Assembly (NCBI GenBank): GCA_009746045.1
Contig: RPFO01000079.1
Location: 941,285 to 1,005,284, forward strand
Direction of reading: 5' to 3'
DNA length: 64,000 bases
Source: Mesostigma viride
Taxonomy: Eukaryota > Streptophyta > Mesostigmatophyceae > Mesostigmatales > Mesostigmataceae
The translations under genes and the position numbers were made by a program. Of this stretch, positions 29,301 to 38,862 are shown in pieces (positions within the stretch are counted from its first letter, which is position 1; each line of letters starts with the position of its first letter). Below the pieces are notes generated by a model. That model had not been told where the DNA came from and did not search any database. It saw nothing but the letters and a program-made list of their open reading frames with translations.

Positions 29301-31151
29301 AAGTCGAACAACTCCCTTCTCAATCGGGAGCACAACATCCGCCTCCTCCCCCTCCTCCTGGGAAGACCCCTCCGCCGCCCCCCCCCCACCTCCTGGTAAG
29401 GCCCCTCCGCCGCCTCCTCCCCCTCCTCCTGGTAAGACCCCTCCGCCGCCTCCACCCCCACCTCCTGGGAAGACCCCTCCACCTCCTCCTCCCCCTCCTC
29501 CTGGTAAGACCCCTCCGCCGCCTCCCCCCCTCCTCCTGGTAAGACCCCTCCGCCGCCTCCCCCCCCTCCTCCTGGGAAAAAAGGAGAGCAGCCAGCGAAA
29601 ACGGAACAACAGCAGGCGACAGACAAAAAAGAAGAGACCGGAGTACCGGAGCTGCCCCGAAAAATGCGTGAGCCTCTTAATCGGGCTGCGTTAGAGAGAA
29701 GGGAGAAACGCCTGATGGACAACATGCTGCAGACGGTAAGAGAGGAGAAGGTGAGAGAGGAAGTTGCTGCTGAGCTCGCACAAATGGTCGAACAAGCAGG
29801 TGGGTCCGTGTTAGATGTACCGGACATTGTGACAGAATTCAATCCTGATAAAGTTACAAAGACTTATAAACAAGTTTTGAAAGAGCAAGCCGATTATGCT
29901 CTCAAGATGAAACGAGGGGAAGAAGAGGAGATACGATTAGCAGCAGAAGCTGTAAAAAAAGAAGAGGAAGAACGAAAGGCATTAGCCGCTAAAACCAAAT
30001 CAAAAAAGAAGAAGGGGGAATTTTTAGAAGTAGGAATAAAACCTGCGCGCGGATCGACAGTTAAACCGAATGAGAACGCGAAAAAGATAGCAGAAATGAT
30101 AAACGAAGGTAACTTTGAACCGATGTCGAAGCCAAGACAGCGGCTGATACGGGGGAGTGGTACGGATTTTCATAAACTTGCTTTGATCCCGCAAGCGGCG
30201 CAAATAACTCCAGGTAATATATACCAACTTCTTGCGGCTCCTCCACCCGATCCAAAGAAGCCAGATGATTTGTTCACTCAACTCGTGAACAGCCGAGTAT
30301 GGTATAGCACAAAGGACACAAAACACGCAAGCAATATGCTTATAGAAGGAGTTCACGACGAGGCGATGCGGATTTATAACGATTTTCACGACTTTGATCA
30401 ACACGGGATTAGGCGCAAATTCGCTCCGTTTATCACTTCCTCATGTGGCAAATCGCACAAGGACGGTACCATGGAAGTGATGGATGTTCAATCATTTATG
30501 AAAAAGAATATGAAAGGCGGAGGAATGCTGAACACGACACGAAAGGACGTTTCGATCAACGATGGCGACCATTTCGCCAAACAGTTCGTCCCCGTCGCGA
30601 ACAGCGGCGGAGGGGACTGCTTCTACCTCGCATTGGCGCAAGCGGGGGGGGGTCACGAAACCGATGCCGGGACGCCTCTCCCCGACGACGAGGCGCGCGA
30701 AATGGCGCGACGTCTACGCCGTGCGATCGTGAACGGATTTCCTCGCGATGTCCAGCAGTACGTCGTCAATCAGGAGCGGTGGCAGAGCGGCGAAGAAGGG
30801 GGTCCTGCGACCGACATCCTGCAACGTTATCAAGCCGCGCAATCCCGCGACGGGGAGTTCGCTCAGAGACCCGAGATCCTGTCGGCCGCGGCGTTCTTGA
30901 AACGGCCCATCGTGATTCATCGCGTGACGCCCGGGACGACGACCGAACACAGGGAGACGTACGGAGGCGGTCCCAAGTCTCCTATCCACTTGATGTTCAC
31001 GGGCCCGGCTGACAGCGGACATTTCCAGGCTCTTCGACGCGTGCGTCATTCTCCGCGGTCCGCGTCTGTGACTATGTTGAGCGACGAAGGCGCGAACGAC
31101 GACGAGGACGGAGACGCGGACTACGGGGAAGACGATGGAAACTACTTTTGA
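26313..31151 (+). pseudogene. Giant multidomain protein ending in an OTU cysteine protease; three C-run frameshifts
   Basis: Three collinear frames (26313-28070; about 28030-29542; 29538-31151) read as one protein of about 1610 residues. Order: N-terminal domain; Pro/Thr repeats (26580-27310); coiled coil; formin-like poly-Pro; helical domain (28310-29300); second poly-Pro; coiled coil; OTU domain (about 30590-31030) with GGGDCFYLAL (Asp-Cys) and DSGHFQAL (His). OTU proteases remove ubiquitin. The frame changes by -1 at three poly-C runs: near 28030 (C7), 29378-29387 (C10) and 29524-29530 (C7). All sit in poly-Pro DNA, so sequencing error, slippage polymorphism and true decay are all possible. 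Coding style on either side is intact. Confidence 0.7.
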
Positions 31152-31197
31152 GATGCGGCGTTTTTTTTTTGGAAGAATATATCAATGTATTGGACTC

Positions 31198-31968
31198 ATG
31201 AAATGCGGCAAGAAAACGCAGAGCGGCGGACTCTGCTCGAACCCGGTTTCTCGTAAAGGTGGCTGCCACTTGCATCGCTCGTCCCACTCGGGCTCGCAGC
31301 GCAGACACAGACGTCACAGAATGCGCGCAGGCGAGGAGACAAAACTCACGGATTTGGATCCTCATCTTATGAGTCTCGTTGGATCACATCTGGGCGACGA
31401 AGACCTAGCGAATCTCGCGAAAGTAAACGTTGCACTCAACGAGACCGTTCCAGACATCATGGAAAACAACGAAGCCGCGCTGATGAAAGCACGTTTGGAT
31501 AAGGTCGAAGATGAACAAGCATACAACGAGATGTTACGAGAGAATAGGCGCATTTCAGTGCAGGCCAGATACGCGCAACCCCCCCGCCGCCTTCTGCCTT
31601 ACAGGACGGAGAATTATTATGATAACAATTATCTGGCTGAAGCGTTTCCGGACATATCTAAATTTTACAAAAACAGAGAAGATTTGTTCACGAATCTACG
31701 GGACAGGGAAGACCGTGAACAAGACATAAGTGACAGTGCCTGGAGGCATTCTCAAGGACAGTTACAGAATATGAGCACACGACCTGCACATATACGGAAC
31801 GCCAGGCTCGGGGGGTTGAGACGGCAGGTGGAGCGAGTAGGTAAATTTGTACCCGTGACGATGAAAAACAGAAGGGATGTTGGCTTGAGCAGCTTGCCCA
31901 CAGGTTATGATATGTTTGATCACGGAACCGCCAGTCGACGCACAAAACGTCGCCGGGGACGAAGGTAA
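31198..31968 (+). CDS. Cys/His-module F-box protein
   Basis: 256 residues from ATG 31198 (an in-frame ATG at 31135 would overlap the previous stop). Starts with the Cys/His module (C3-x3-T-x2-G-x2-C, nine residues, C-x2-H) followed by a Ser/His/Arg-rich stretch. Residues about 45-90 read as an F-box: LTDLDPHLMSLVGSHLGDED then LANLAKVN. F-box proteins recruit substrates to SCF ubiquitin ligases. The remaining C-terminal half is charged, ending in a basic RRTKRRRGRR tail. Confidence 0.7.
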   Translation: MKCGKKTQSGGLCSNPVSRKGGCHLHRSSHSGSQRRHRRHRMRAGEETKLTDLDPHLMSLVGSHLGDEDLANLAKVNVALNETVPDIMENNEAALMKARLDKVEDEQAYNEMLRENRRISVQARYAQPPRRLLPYRTENYYDNNYLAEAFPDISKFYKNREDLFTNLRDREDREQDISDSAWRHSQGQLQNMSTRPAHIRNARLGGLRRQVERVGKFVPVTMKNRRDVGLSSLPTGYDMFDHGTASRRTKRRRGRR

Positions 31969-32136
31969 CTGATTCCATTTATTCATCAAAATAGATACAC
32001 GATTCATCGCGTGCTTCTGCATGACCGTCTCCACCGGCGCAGTTGGATGATCTTAATGGTGACCTCGCCGGTCTACGGAAGCAGGTTTTTGACACACTTC
32101 CGCATGGTCCTTTAAAAGTTTCGGAATGGCGCGGCG

Positions 32137-32997
32137 CTACTGACGAATCCGCTTGGCGTCGCGCTCCTCCATCTGTTTCAGTCGCATCACCTTCTTGTTG
32201 TCCTTCACGCACTCCGCGTCCGCCACGTCAGCGTGAAGACCGTCCGCCTTGAAGATTGCTGAGAAGATTCCGCCTGTCTCCTTGGAGACGGCCACGGGGT
32301 TGTCCCCCGTCTTCCGGATCCGCTCGGTCTCCCTCCATTGGATGTAGGCCATCGCCAGAGACTGCCCCCTCGTGTTCGCGTCCCTGGTCGAGCCGGACGC
32401 GCGGTACACTTCGCGTAACTGCGCCGTCGTCTTGCCAGTGACGGTGACGTTGTTCGTGTCGTGCACGCGAGGGTAGAGCATGCCGCATCCTTTGTTCTTG
32501 TCCATGTACTCCTTGATGGTGGCGTTCAACTCCTTGGTCGTGTGCGAGCTCTGGATGCGTGGGTGCTCGTTCAAGTTCGCAAGAACACCGTCCTTGGCGT
32601 CGGCACGCTTCAGGATGTCCTCGGCCAGCGAGCGGTCCGCGTTCAAGTACCGCTCGAGAAGGATCGAGATACCGTCTCGGAACTTGGCGGCGAGCTTGCC
32701 CGGAAGAAGCATGATGATCTTCGTCAACCCCTGACAATCGGTAACCGGGGTGTCTCTCTGACCTGGGCCTGGGAATTTCCAGTTGTCGCTCACAGATACA
32801 ACCTCTGAATGTGCCTTCTGGAGCTTCGACCATATATCCCTAGGATTCTTGAATCCGAAGCAGGCCAGTGTGTCGAAGATAGAAATTCTTCCGTCCGGTG
32901 TCATGCGGATCTTGCCAGCAAACCTAGGGTCGTCCTCGGACCCATCGGTCGGGGTGAGGTACTTCACGATGGCCGCCATGGCCACGCGCGACGACAT
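32137..32997 (-). CDS. Bro-N-like protein
   Basis: 286 residues from ATG 32997 (ATG 32979 is an alternative; the frame also opens earlier at a GTG). Residues about 35-130 match the Bro-N style of baculovirus and giant-virus proteins: ISIFDTLACFGFKNPRDIW, WKFPGPGQRDTPV, then LLPGKLAAKFR and LLERYLNADRSL. Bro-N proteins bind DNA and may regulate transcription. The C-terminal half is helical and basic with no named domain. Flanked by spacers of 168 and about 200 bases. Confidence 0.75.
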   Translation of the reverse strand: MSSRVAMAAIVKYLTPTDGSEDDPRFAGKIRMTPDGRISIFDTLACFGFKNPRDIWSKLQKAHSEVVSVSDNWKFPGPGQRDTPVTDCQGLTKIIMLLPGKLAAKFRDGISILLERYLNADRSLAEDILKRADAKDGVLANLNEHPRIQSSHTTKELNATIKEYMDKNKGCGMLYPRVHDTNNVTVTGKTTAQLREVYRASGSTRDANTRGQSLAMAYIQWRETERIRKTGDNPVAVSKETGGIFSAIFKADGLHADVADAECVKDNKKVMRLKQMEERDAKRIRQ

Positions 32998-33188
32998 GGC
33001 CACCCACGATGACGAAGACGGAGACGATTTCTCCACGAGGTGAACGACCCTCTCCTATTTATGTCCGACCCTTCAACCTTCCACGAGAAAAAGTATCGCG
33101 TGGACTAATCGAACAGATGACACGTGTCATCTCATTTGATGACCACGTTTTCATTTATAACGTTCCAGACACATCCTGGGAAATTTCC

Positions 33189-33211
33189 AGTTCTCGACAT
33201 TAGCGAGAACT
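33189..33211. terminator. Hairpin downstream of the 33244 gene
   Basis: Inverted repeat AGTTCTCG and CGAGAACT around a 7-base loop, 33 bases past the - strand stop at 33244. Possible transcript-end hairpin. Confidence 0.4.
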
Positions 33212-33243
33212 TCTGGGTGGGTATACTTGAGGTGTAGCTTTGA

Positions 33244-34278
33244 TCAGTTCCCACCGCGCTTCCGACCGCGGCCTCGAACCGCGCGCTTCCTCCTGCGCGT
33301 CTGCTTCAGACCGTGTTTGTCCGCTTCCGCGGAAAACAACGCGAACGCCTTTGAAGCCACCTTGCCGACTGTCGTGTCATTGCCGCCATATTTGTCGGGA
33401 TGTAGCAACTTAGCCGCCTGCCTCTTTTCGCCCATGTTCTTCGGAAATTTTTTCATGACACCCATGAATATCTTTCCGTACTCTTTGGCGGCCAAAGCCT
33501 CGCCAGGGGTCAAATTCGCGTCCGTTTTCGCCTGATTCCAGAATTGCTCGGGCGTTGTAGAGATCTCCTCCCACGCTTGACTCGGGAACTGAGGAGGAAC
33601 CCATTTCTGTTCCGGCTTAGAGTTCGCTCTTTCTTTCGCTCTTTCCGCGTTATATTTCGCTCTTTCCTCGTTATATCTCGCTTTTTCCTCCTTTTTGCGT
33701 TTCATGTCATTTTCCATCTTTTCATATTTTTCCGTGAATACCCTCTTTGCATTCTCGGCCTGTCGTTTCTCTTTCTCGTTGAAAGCCTCCGGGTGCTGTT
33801 GCATAAAGTCGTACCACGGATGATGACCAGGTTCAAATTCGAACGCGGTTTGACGGTACTTTTGCCAGTATTCCGCGCGTATCCGTTCGTCAGGGTCGTC
33901 TGAATTCGCTCTGGATTTATCGCGAATCGTCTCGCTGTTCCTTTCCGCTTGCCACTCCCTTTCGCCTTGTTTTTCTATGTCCTCGCGCGTGTTCTCGTAC
34001 CGTCTATTTCCCTCACTCCTCATCCTGTTCCTTTCCGCTTGCCACTCCCTTTCCTTGACCTCTTCATCCTCCTTCTGTGCCCGTTCGTATTTACTATACG
34101 CGGACTCCTTCAAACTTTGCGGTTCGGGGGCAGGCGGCTCTTGCACATTGTCATCCTGTCTCGCCCTGTGCCGGGGTCTGGACTTCTTGCCCCGCCCGTG
34201 AAGATGGCAGTATTTGCGTCTCTCCGCGCACGTGTTGCGACAATCCGCACCGCGCAACGTTTTCCCCTTACACTGCAT
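33244..34278 (-). CDS. Cys/His-module protein with J-domain-like C terminus
   Basis: 344 residues. Residues 1-30 are the Cys/His module (C3-x3-T-x2-G-x2-C, ten residues, C-x2-H) and a basic KKSRPRHRARQ follows. The middle (50-235) is a long charged coiled coil rich in Arg/Glu/Lys with repeated EWQAERN and YNEERAKYNAER. The C-terminal 90 residues hold helix-HPDK-helix (KLLHPDKYGG), the J-domain signature that activates Hsp70. Only one J-like segment is seen; helix I is weak. Likely recruits host Hsp70. Confidence 0.7.
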   Translation of the reverse strand: MQCKGKTLRGADCRNTCAERRKYCHLHGRGKKSRPRHRARQDDNVQEPPAPEPQSLKESAYSKYERAQKEDEEVKEREWQAERNRMRSEGNRRYENTREDIEKQGEREWQAERNSETIRDKSRANSDDPDERIRAEYWQKYRQTAFEFEPGHHPWYDFMQQHPEAFNEKEKRQAENAKRVFTEKYEKMENDMKRKKEEKARYNEERAKYNAERAKERANSKPEQKWVPPQFPSQAWEEISTTPEQFWNQAKTDANLTPGEALAAKEYGKIFMGVMKKFPKNMGEKRQAAKLLHPDKYGGNDTTVGKVASKAFALFSAEADKHGLKQTRRRKRAVRGRGRKRGGN

Positions 34279-34342
34279 TTACATATATGCGTCATAAATT
34301 TATACTAGGCCAACCCGGCCATCGCATGCCACGTCGCGGATA

Positions 34343-34864
34343 TCAAATCATCTCCACGCGACGAGTGACCTGTCCGTCCTTGTACACGTGCGTCTTCGTG
34401 CACACTTCGTCCGCCGCTCGGACCAGTTCCCGGTGATTACGATCGAACAGGTAGCAACGGTACGTCACGTAGAACGTCCCAACGGGCATGGTGGGGTCCA
34501 AGTACACCCGCAGACCCGTATACGTTCTCGAATCCACGCAGTTCACGATCGTCAAGTCCTCGGGATCGAACTCCTCGTCCCCGATGACGACGCGGATCTT
34601 CGCGTCGCTCTGGATCCCCCTGATCACGTCGGACGAGGGCCAGCGAGGAGGAGTGAACACGTACCATCCGGTCTCCCCGTCTATCTCGAACGCGTTGAGG
34701 TAATTGATGATGTAGCGCGTCTCGGGCTCGTACGAGACGCACTTCGTCCACCCTTCTCCCACCTCCGTTCGCGGAGGCGTCTCTATGATCTTGACGGCGT
34801 CCGCGTGGAAGTGCGGCCCGAGTTCGTACACGGGCAGATCGTCTATGAACTTGTCGATGTCCAT
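34343..34864 (-). CDS. Hypothetical protein
   Basis: 173 residues, beta-rich, with RYIINYLNAFEIDGETGWYVFTPPRW split by no gaps and a C-terminal part containing VGTFYVTYRCYLFDRNH. Two Cys and several aromatic residues but no known signature. Starts 62 bases from the convergent module gene's start region. Confidence 0.5.
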   Translation of the reverse strand: MDIDKFIDDLPVYELGPHFHADAVKIIETPPRTEVGEGWTKCVSYEPETRYIINYLNAFEIDGETGWYVFTPPRWPSSDVIRGIQSDAKIRVVIGDEEFDPEDLTIVNCVDSRTYTGLRVYLDPTMPVGTFYVTYRCYLFDRNHRELVRAADEVCTKTHVYKDGQVTRRVEMI

Positions 34865-34915
34865 ATCGGGTGTTGATGGATGCGGATATAATAACCGTCC
34901 GCGTGGGAACGAACG

Positions 34916-35326
34916 TCATCCCGCGCACGTCTCGTTCGCATACGAAGGGATGCAGATCGGTTCGGATATGAAACTGTACGACCCGGCGCTCATCACCACG
35001 TGCAAGAACGCGTGCCACACGTCGCCTTCGTGGGACAATCTGAGGATCCAGTAGGAGGTGGCGGAGTACGCGATCGAACCGAACAGGAGCATGACTTTCC
35101 ACGTCCACACCTCGCAGATAGCCGCGCACCAGAGGCTGTACATGACCATGAAGTGCACGATGCCCATATCCACTCCTCTGGCCACGGGATGGTACGTTGA
35201 ATGGTAGACTTGCGCCATGACCGCGATGGCGACCATCCCGTACCGCATCACGAGCGTGTGCTCTATTCTCCAGGCCTCTACAAGCGGCGCCAAGAAGAGC
35301 AAGGACGTGTAATTCAACAGTCTCAT
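34916..35326 (-). CDS. Multi-pass membrane protein, CREST superfamily-like
   Basis: 136 residues with about four to five membrane helices. Motifs resemble the CREST hydrolase superfamily (alkaline ceramidases, PAQR, TMEM8): YHSTYH in an early helix, an Asp in DMGIVHFMVMY, and DVWHAFLH (H-x3-H) in the last helix. In that family Ser, His and Asp residues coordinate a metal for amide hydrolysis. The length is short (family members are usually over 200), so it may be a reduced version. ATG 35326 chosen because the frame upstream has only a GTG. Confidence 0.5.
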   Translation of the reverse strand: MRLLNYTSLLFLAPLVEAWRIEHTLVMRYGMVAIAVMAQVYHSTYHPVARGVDMGIVHFMVMYSLWCAAICEVWTWKVMLLFGSIAYSATSYWILRLSHEGDVWHAFLHVVMSAGSYSFISEPICIPSYANETCAG

Positions 35327-35355
35327 GGTGTTTTCAGAGACTGGCACATAATTTG

Positions 35356-36042
35356 ATGGACATTGTGACCGCGGGTCGAAAATGTCTTGCGCGATTAGTA
35401 TACGGTTGGATGAAGTGCGGTAAGATCACGAGCACGACGCGCAAGAGGTGCGAGAACACGGTCACGACGAGAGGCGGGTGTCATTTGCACCGGACGCGGC
35501 AGAAAGGGCCGAAGAGTCACCGCGCGAAGGAGTGTCTCGTATGGCGAGACGAACAAAAGAAGCCAAATGTCAGTGCCGAGGATGTTGAAAATGCCGCTGC
35601 GTTGGAAGACATATTAACCAATAACACGCTCGTTACGGATAGACAGAACATGTATCTCGATCACATGCGCGCTGGTAACTTATACCCTTGGCGCAATGTG
35701 CCAGAAAAATTCTATAACGACACAAAAGCGAACTTGAAACGAATGGCACAACGAGAGGAGGATCTGGCAATCGCCGCCGGAACGGATCATGATGCACGAC
35801 GAAAACAGTACTATGACTTTTACGGAGTCGACAATTCATCCAGGACAAACAACGCATCGAACATCGCAGACTCGTTATATGACGACATTTACGGAAGTGG
35901 ACAGCCACCGATTCAGGGAACGAAGCCAATCGAAACAGACACCATGGGTTTTCATGAAGCGCTCGCCAACCAGCGACGTGTGCGGCGTCCAAGCAGATCT
36001 AAACATACACGTGGTGGACGTACGAAGTCCCGCGTCCGGTAG
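35356..36042 (+). CDS. Cys/His-module protein
   Basis: 228 residues from ATG 35356, or 210 from ATG 35410 which begins directly with the Cys/His module (C-x3-T-x6-C, nine residues, C-x2-H). A basic RTRQKGPKSHRAKE stretch follows, then a charged helical body without a named domain, ending in a basic SRSKHTRGGRTKSRVR tail. Same architecture as neighbours at 31198, 36082, 38863 and 39462. Confidence 0.6.
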   Translation: MDIVTAGRKCLARLVYGWMKCGKITSTTRKRCENTVTTRGGCHLHRTRQKGPKSHRAKECLVWRDEQKKPNVSAEDVENAAALEDILTNNTLVTDRQNMYLDHMRAGNLYPWRNVPEKFYNDTKANLKRMAQREEDLAIAAGTDHDARRKQYYDFYGVDNSSRTNNASNIADSLYDDIYGSGQPPIQGTKPIETDTMGFHEALANQRRVRRPSRSKHTRGGRTKSRVR

Positions 36043-36081
36043 ACAGCGCATCGGGAATTTTATCGGGGATATCGGTAGTAG

Positions 36082-37890
36082 ATGACTCGCTGTACGCGGA
36101 ACACGATGCAGGGGAGACAGTGTCTCCACGCCGCCGCGGACGGGTATAAAACGTGCGCCACGCACCTGGCCTGTTCGAAGCGACGGAAATCCAAACACGT
36201 CGCGAGACAGCCAGGATGGTTGACGGAAGGCCCGCCTCTCCCGCCCGGCGTTTGGGATCAATTGCCGGCGGACGCCGTCCGCGCCATCGCGAAACGGTCG
36301 GGACAGCCCATGATCGACCCGCGAGGGATGAAATCCGGGATGAGCGGCCTGCTGAAAATGAAGGAGGAACAGGCGAAACCGCTTCTACAGGAGTTGAAGA
36401 AATTACCAAGATTTGGAACGACGCCTGATCAGGATAAGAGGAAAGATGAGCTAATATCCCAACTACAAAAGATTAGTCCGCAATGGGACCGTCTAGACAA
36501 TAAAAACGAGTTGCTACGAGACAACCGATGGAGACAGGAGAGAATCGACGAGAGATTGTTTCTGCATAGAAAGAGGGATCCGAACGATACGAAGACATGG
36601 TTCAACCCTCGAACGAAACGGTTCGAAGAGCCCGACCCTCGCGTCGAGTTATTCGAGCGCCGCACCGCAGGACTGGACCCGTCCGAGTTTCCAACCAAGG
36701 AAGAGTTTGAGAAGGAGTTAGCGAATTACTTGGATACTTTGCAAAGGGAAGGCCGCGACTTATTGGACGAACCGCGTCGTCGTGGCGCCCATTTTGACCG
36801 TCGGCCTTCCAAGGATATCCGCACGCGGCTGGATGAGACGCTTCCAACACTCGATGAACTGGCAATACCGATGAAGAACGTCGTAAGGGAACTCGAGACG
36901 CGTTTGGGGAAGCCACGCAACCAGCTCATGAAAAATGGGAAATTGGACCTCACCGATGCGGACCTCGACACGTTCGCGCAAGTGCTGAACAAACACGTAT
37001 TCGGCGGCGCTATGCCGTTGAAAGATGTTGTGATTCAATTTGACACGCCCGATATCGTAGCAAGGTTGGGTCGGATGGGAAGTTACGCGGGCGTCAATCT
37101 TAACAGGGGCAAGTACATCGGTTTAAACAAGAGTGACACTGAAGAAAGAGAAAATAAGATGCGGGATGACCCAATGTACGTTACGTACGTAGATGGCATG
37201 AAGCCAGACTCTCAGATGGAAACCATCTCGCGGCTGTTAGCACATGAGATGATCCACTCCTTTCAAGATCGTATGGCTGTTGACAAGAACGGTGAACCCT
37301 TAAGAGAGGTAAAGTACGATAATCACGGTCCGTTGTTCGAGAAGCTTAACCAGTTATACCTAGGTACACTGAACATGCCTCATATATTTAGAAATATTCC
37401 ATCCACTCGAGAACAGAGGGAAGAGATGCGGATAAAAATGCGGAAAGCGAAAGTTTGGGATCCAGCGGATAAAGGAAACCTATCTACAAAAGAGTACTAC
37501 GATGCGATCGATCAGATTGTGAAGAACGACGAATCAATGTTATCGCTGCAAGAAGCGGCGGACAGGCAGAGGGCGCGGAGAGAGGAGCAGGCAAAGGTCC
37601 GGCCGGCGGAGACGTACGAAGAGAGGTACGGCAACGACTGGTGGTACGATATGGCAGGCGACAGGTTCAAGGGAATGGAGTACAAGGGGACGGACGGATT
37701 CGAAGATGCGCTGGACACGCCTCACGTGGAAGGCGTCGCGGTCGTCGAGGATGTGCGCAAACCGGCCGGGGGCAAGCCGGTAGAAGATGGCGTCGTCATC
37801 GAGTGGCATGACGCGCCTGCTGGCCAGCGGCGAGTTAGACGTCCGCGGACACGTGGCGGTCGCGGGAGGTCGCGGGGTACGCGATTTTAG
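36082..37890 (+). CDS. Cys/His-module SprT-like metalloprotease
   Basis: 602 residues. Starts with the module (C4-x3-T-x2-G-x2-C, ten residues, C-x2-H) and a basic SKRRKSKH segment. About 350-440 is a SprT-like zinc protease region: LLAHEMIHSFQDRM (HExxH) followed by DNHGPLFEKLNQLY with the third His. SprT/Spartan proteases cleave DNA-protein crosslinks. The intervening part is charged and helical, and the C terminus is a basic RRVRRPRTRGGRGRSRG tail. Forms a same-strand run with neighbouring module genes. Confidence 0.75.
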   Translation: MTRCTRNTMQGRQCLHAAADGYKTCATHLACSKRRKSKHVARQPGWLTEGPPLPPGVWDQLPADAVRAIAKRSGQPMIDPRGMKSGMSGLLKMKEEQAKPLLQELKKLPRFGTTPDQDKRKDELISQLQKISPQWDRLDNKNELLRDNRWRQERIDERLFLHRKRDPNDTKTWFNPRTKRFEEPDPRVELFERRTAGLDPSEFPTKEEFEKELANYLDTLQREGRDLLDEPRRRGAHFDRRPSKDIRTRLDETLPTLDELAIPMKNVVRELETRLGKPRNQLMKNGKLDLTDADLDTFAQVLNKHVFGGAMPLKDVVIQFDTPDIVARLGRMGSYAGVNLNRGKYIGLNKSDTEERENKMRDDPMYVTYVDGMKPDSQMETISRLLAHEMIHSFQDRMAVDKNGEPLREVKYDNHGPLFEKLNQLYLGTLNMPHIFRNIPSTREQREEMRIKMRKAKVWDPADKGNLSTKEYYDAIDQIVKNDESMLSLQEAADRQRARREEQAKVRPAETYEERYGNDWWYDMAGDRFKGMEYKGTDGFEDALDTPHVEGVAVVEDVRKPAGGKPVEDGVVIEWHDAPAGQRRVRRPRTRGGRGRSRGTRF

Positions 37891-37916
37891 TTCGCGTTTA
37901 TTGTATCGTGTCGCGG

Positions 37917-38837
37917 ATGTCGTCTTCGCCTTCGTTCCTAGCGATCTGCTTTGGTTCAGTGTTAAAGGTGCTCAACGTGTTCATCTTCCCCATTTTGTTC
38001 GCGATATTATCAACCGCGGTGAACAATCGGTCGATTTCCATATCCATCTCTATATACTCTCTAGTGGTCTTCCTGATCACATTCCTTCCGAGTTTTGTGC
38101 GCGCCGGAGTATTCAAAGGGACTCTCGCCTTCATCCTCGTCGTAAGTGTAAAGTACGCCGTTGGCATCGCCTATATGCTCGCGTACGCTTCCTTTGGCGT
38201 TTCCAACGACGTCAAATCGTATATGGTATCCAAACCGAATGATTCCGATAAAGGCGCGCCTGAAACGCAGGCCGAAACACCCGAGGATAAAAAGAGAAGG
38301 CTTTCAAAGGAGGAAAGATATGCCGTCGCTGTAATAGTTGCAGAGAGGATTTCAAAAGAAATAGCGCTCAATACAAATTTTCTACTGCAAGTTCTCGATT
38401 TATCAACGATGGCACTGAGCAAGATGGGTGCCACCGGCCCAAGAAACGCATTAGATAAATCGTTGGACTACTACACTGAAACGACAATGTCCAGATCGGT
38501 TCTTCTCGCGTTTGACCCGAACCTGAGCGCCAAGTGTAAGGCAAGGGCGATCATGACATACGGTGAAGCTCCTTGCGACATGTCTAAATCAAGAGGATGG
38601 ACTGCTCAGTGGGACGCCGTCCTCGACAAAAATATGAGTACGGGGTGCAAAGCGCGCCAGATTTTCACGCTAGGATACAGCAAGTGCAGAGAGAAAGCGA
38701 GGACGTTGACAAAAGAGCAGGAGACGCCGATCACGGCCGAACGGTTTTCGACATCCTCGGCCCAAGTACCCCATAAGATGGCAGAGTCTGTAGACCCGGG
38801 TCTGCAGCTGATGAACGAAGAAAGGTTCAAGTATTGA
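37917..38837 (+). CDS. Membrane protein with N-terminal helices
   Basis: 306 residues from ATG 37917. Three to four hydrophobic segments in the first 105 residues, then a charged soluble part. Residues about 205-270 include Cys-containing imperfect repeats (FDPNLSAKCKARAIMTYG and LDKNMSTGCKARQIFTLGY), a duplicated motif N-x-S-x2-C-K-A-R. This duplication was not seen in other genes here. Function unknown. Confidence 0.55.
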   Translation: MSSSPSFLAICFGSVLKVLNVFIFPILFAILSTAVNNRSISISISIYSLVVFLITFLPSFVRAGVFKGTLAFILVVSVKYAVGIAYMLAYASFGVSNDVKSYMVSKPNDSDKGAPETQAETPEDKKRRLSKEERYAVAVIVAERISKEIALNTNFLLQVLDLSTMALSKMGATGPRNALDKSLDYYTETTMSRSVLLAFDPNLSAKCKARAIMTYGEAPCDMSKSRGWTAQWDAVLDKNMSTGCKARQIFTLGYSKCREKARTLTKEQETPITAERFSTSSAQVPHKMAESVDPGLQLMNEERFKY

Positions 38838-38862
38838 CACACAATTACTGGCGAATATTTAA

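Noticed and set aside
28030..29530. Programmed ribosomal frameshifting in the OTU gene
   Set aside because: Three separate sites in simple C-runs with no slippery heptamer plus pseudoknot seen; sequence error or decay is simpler.
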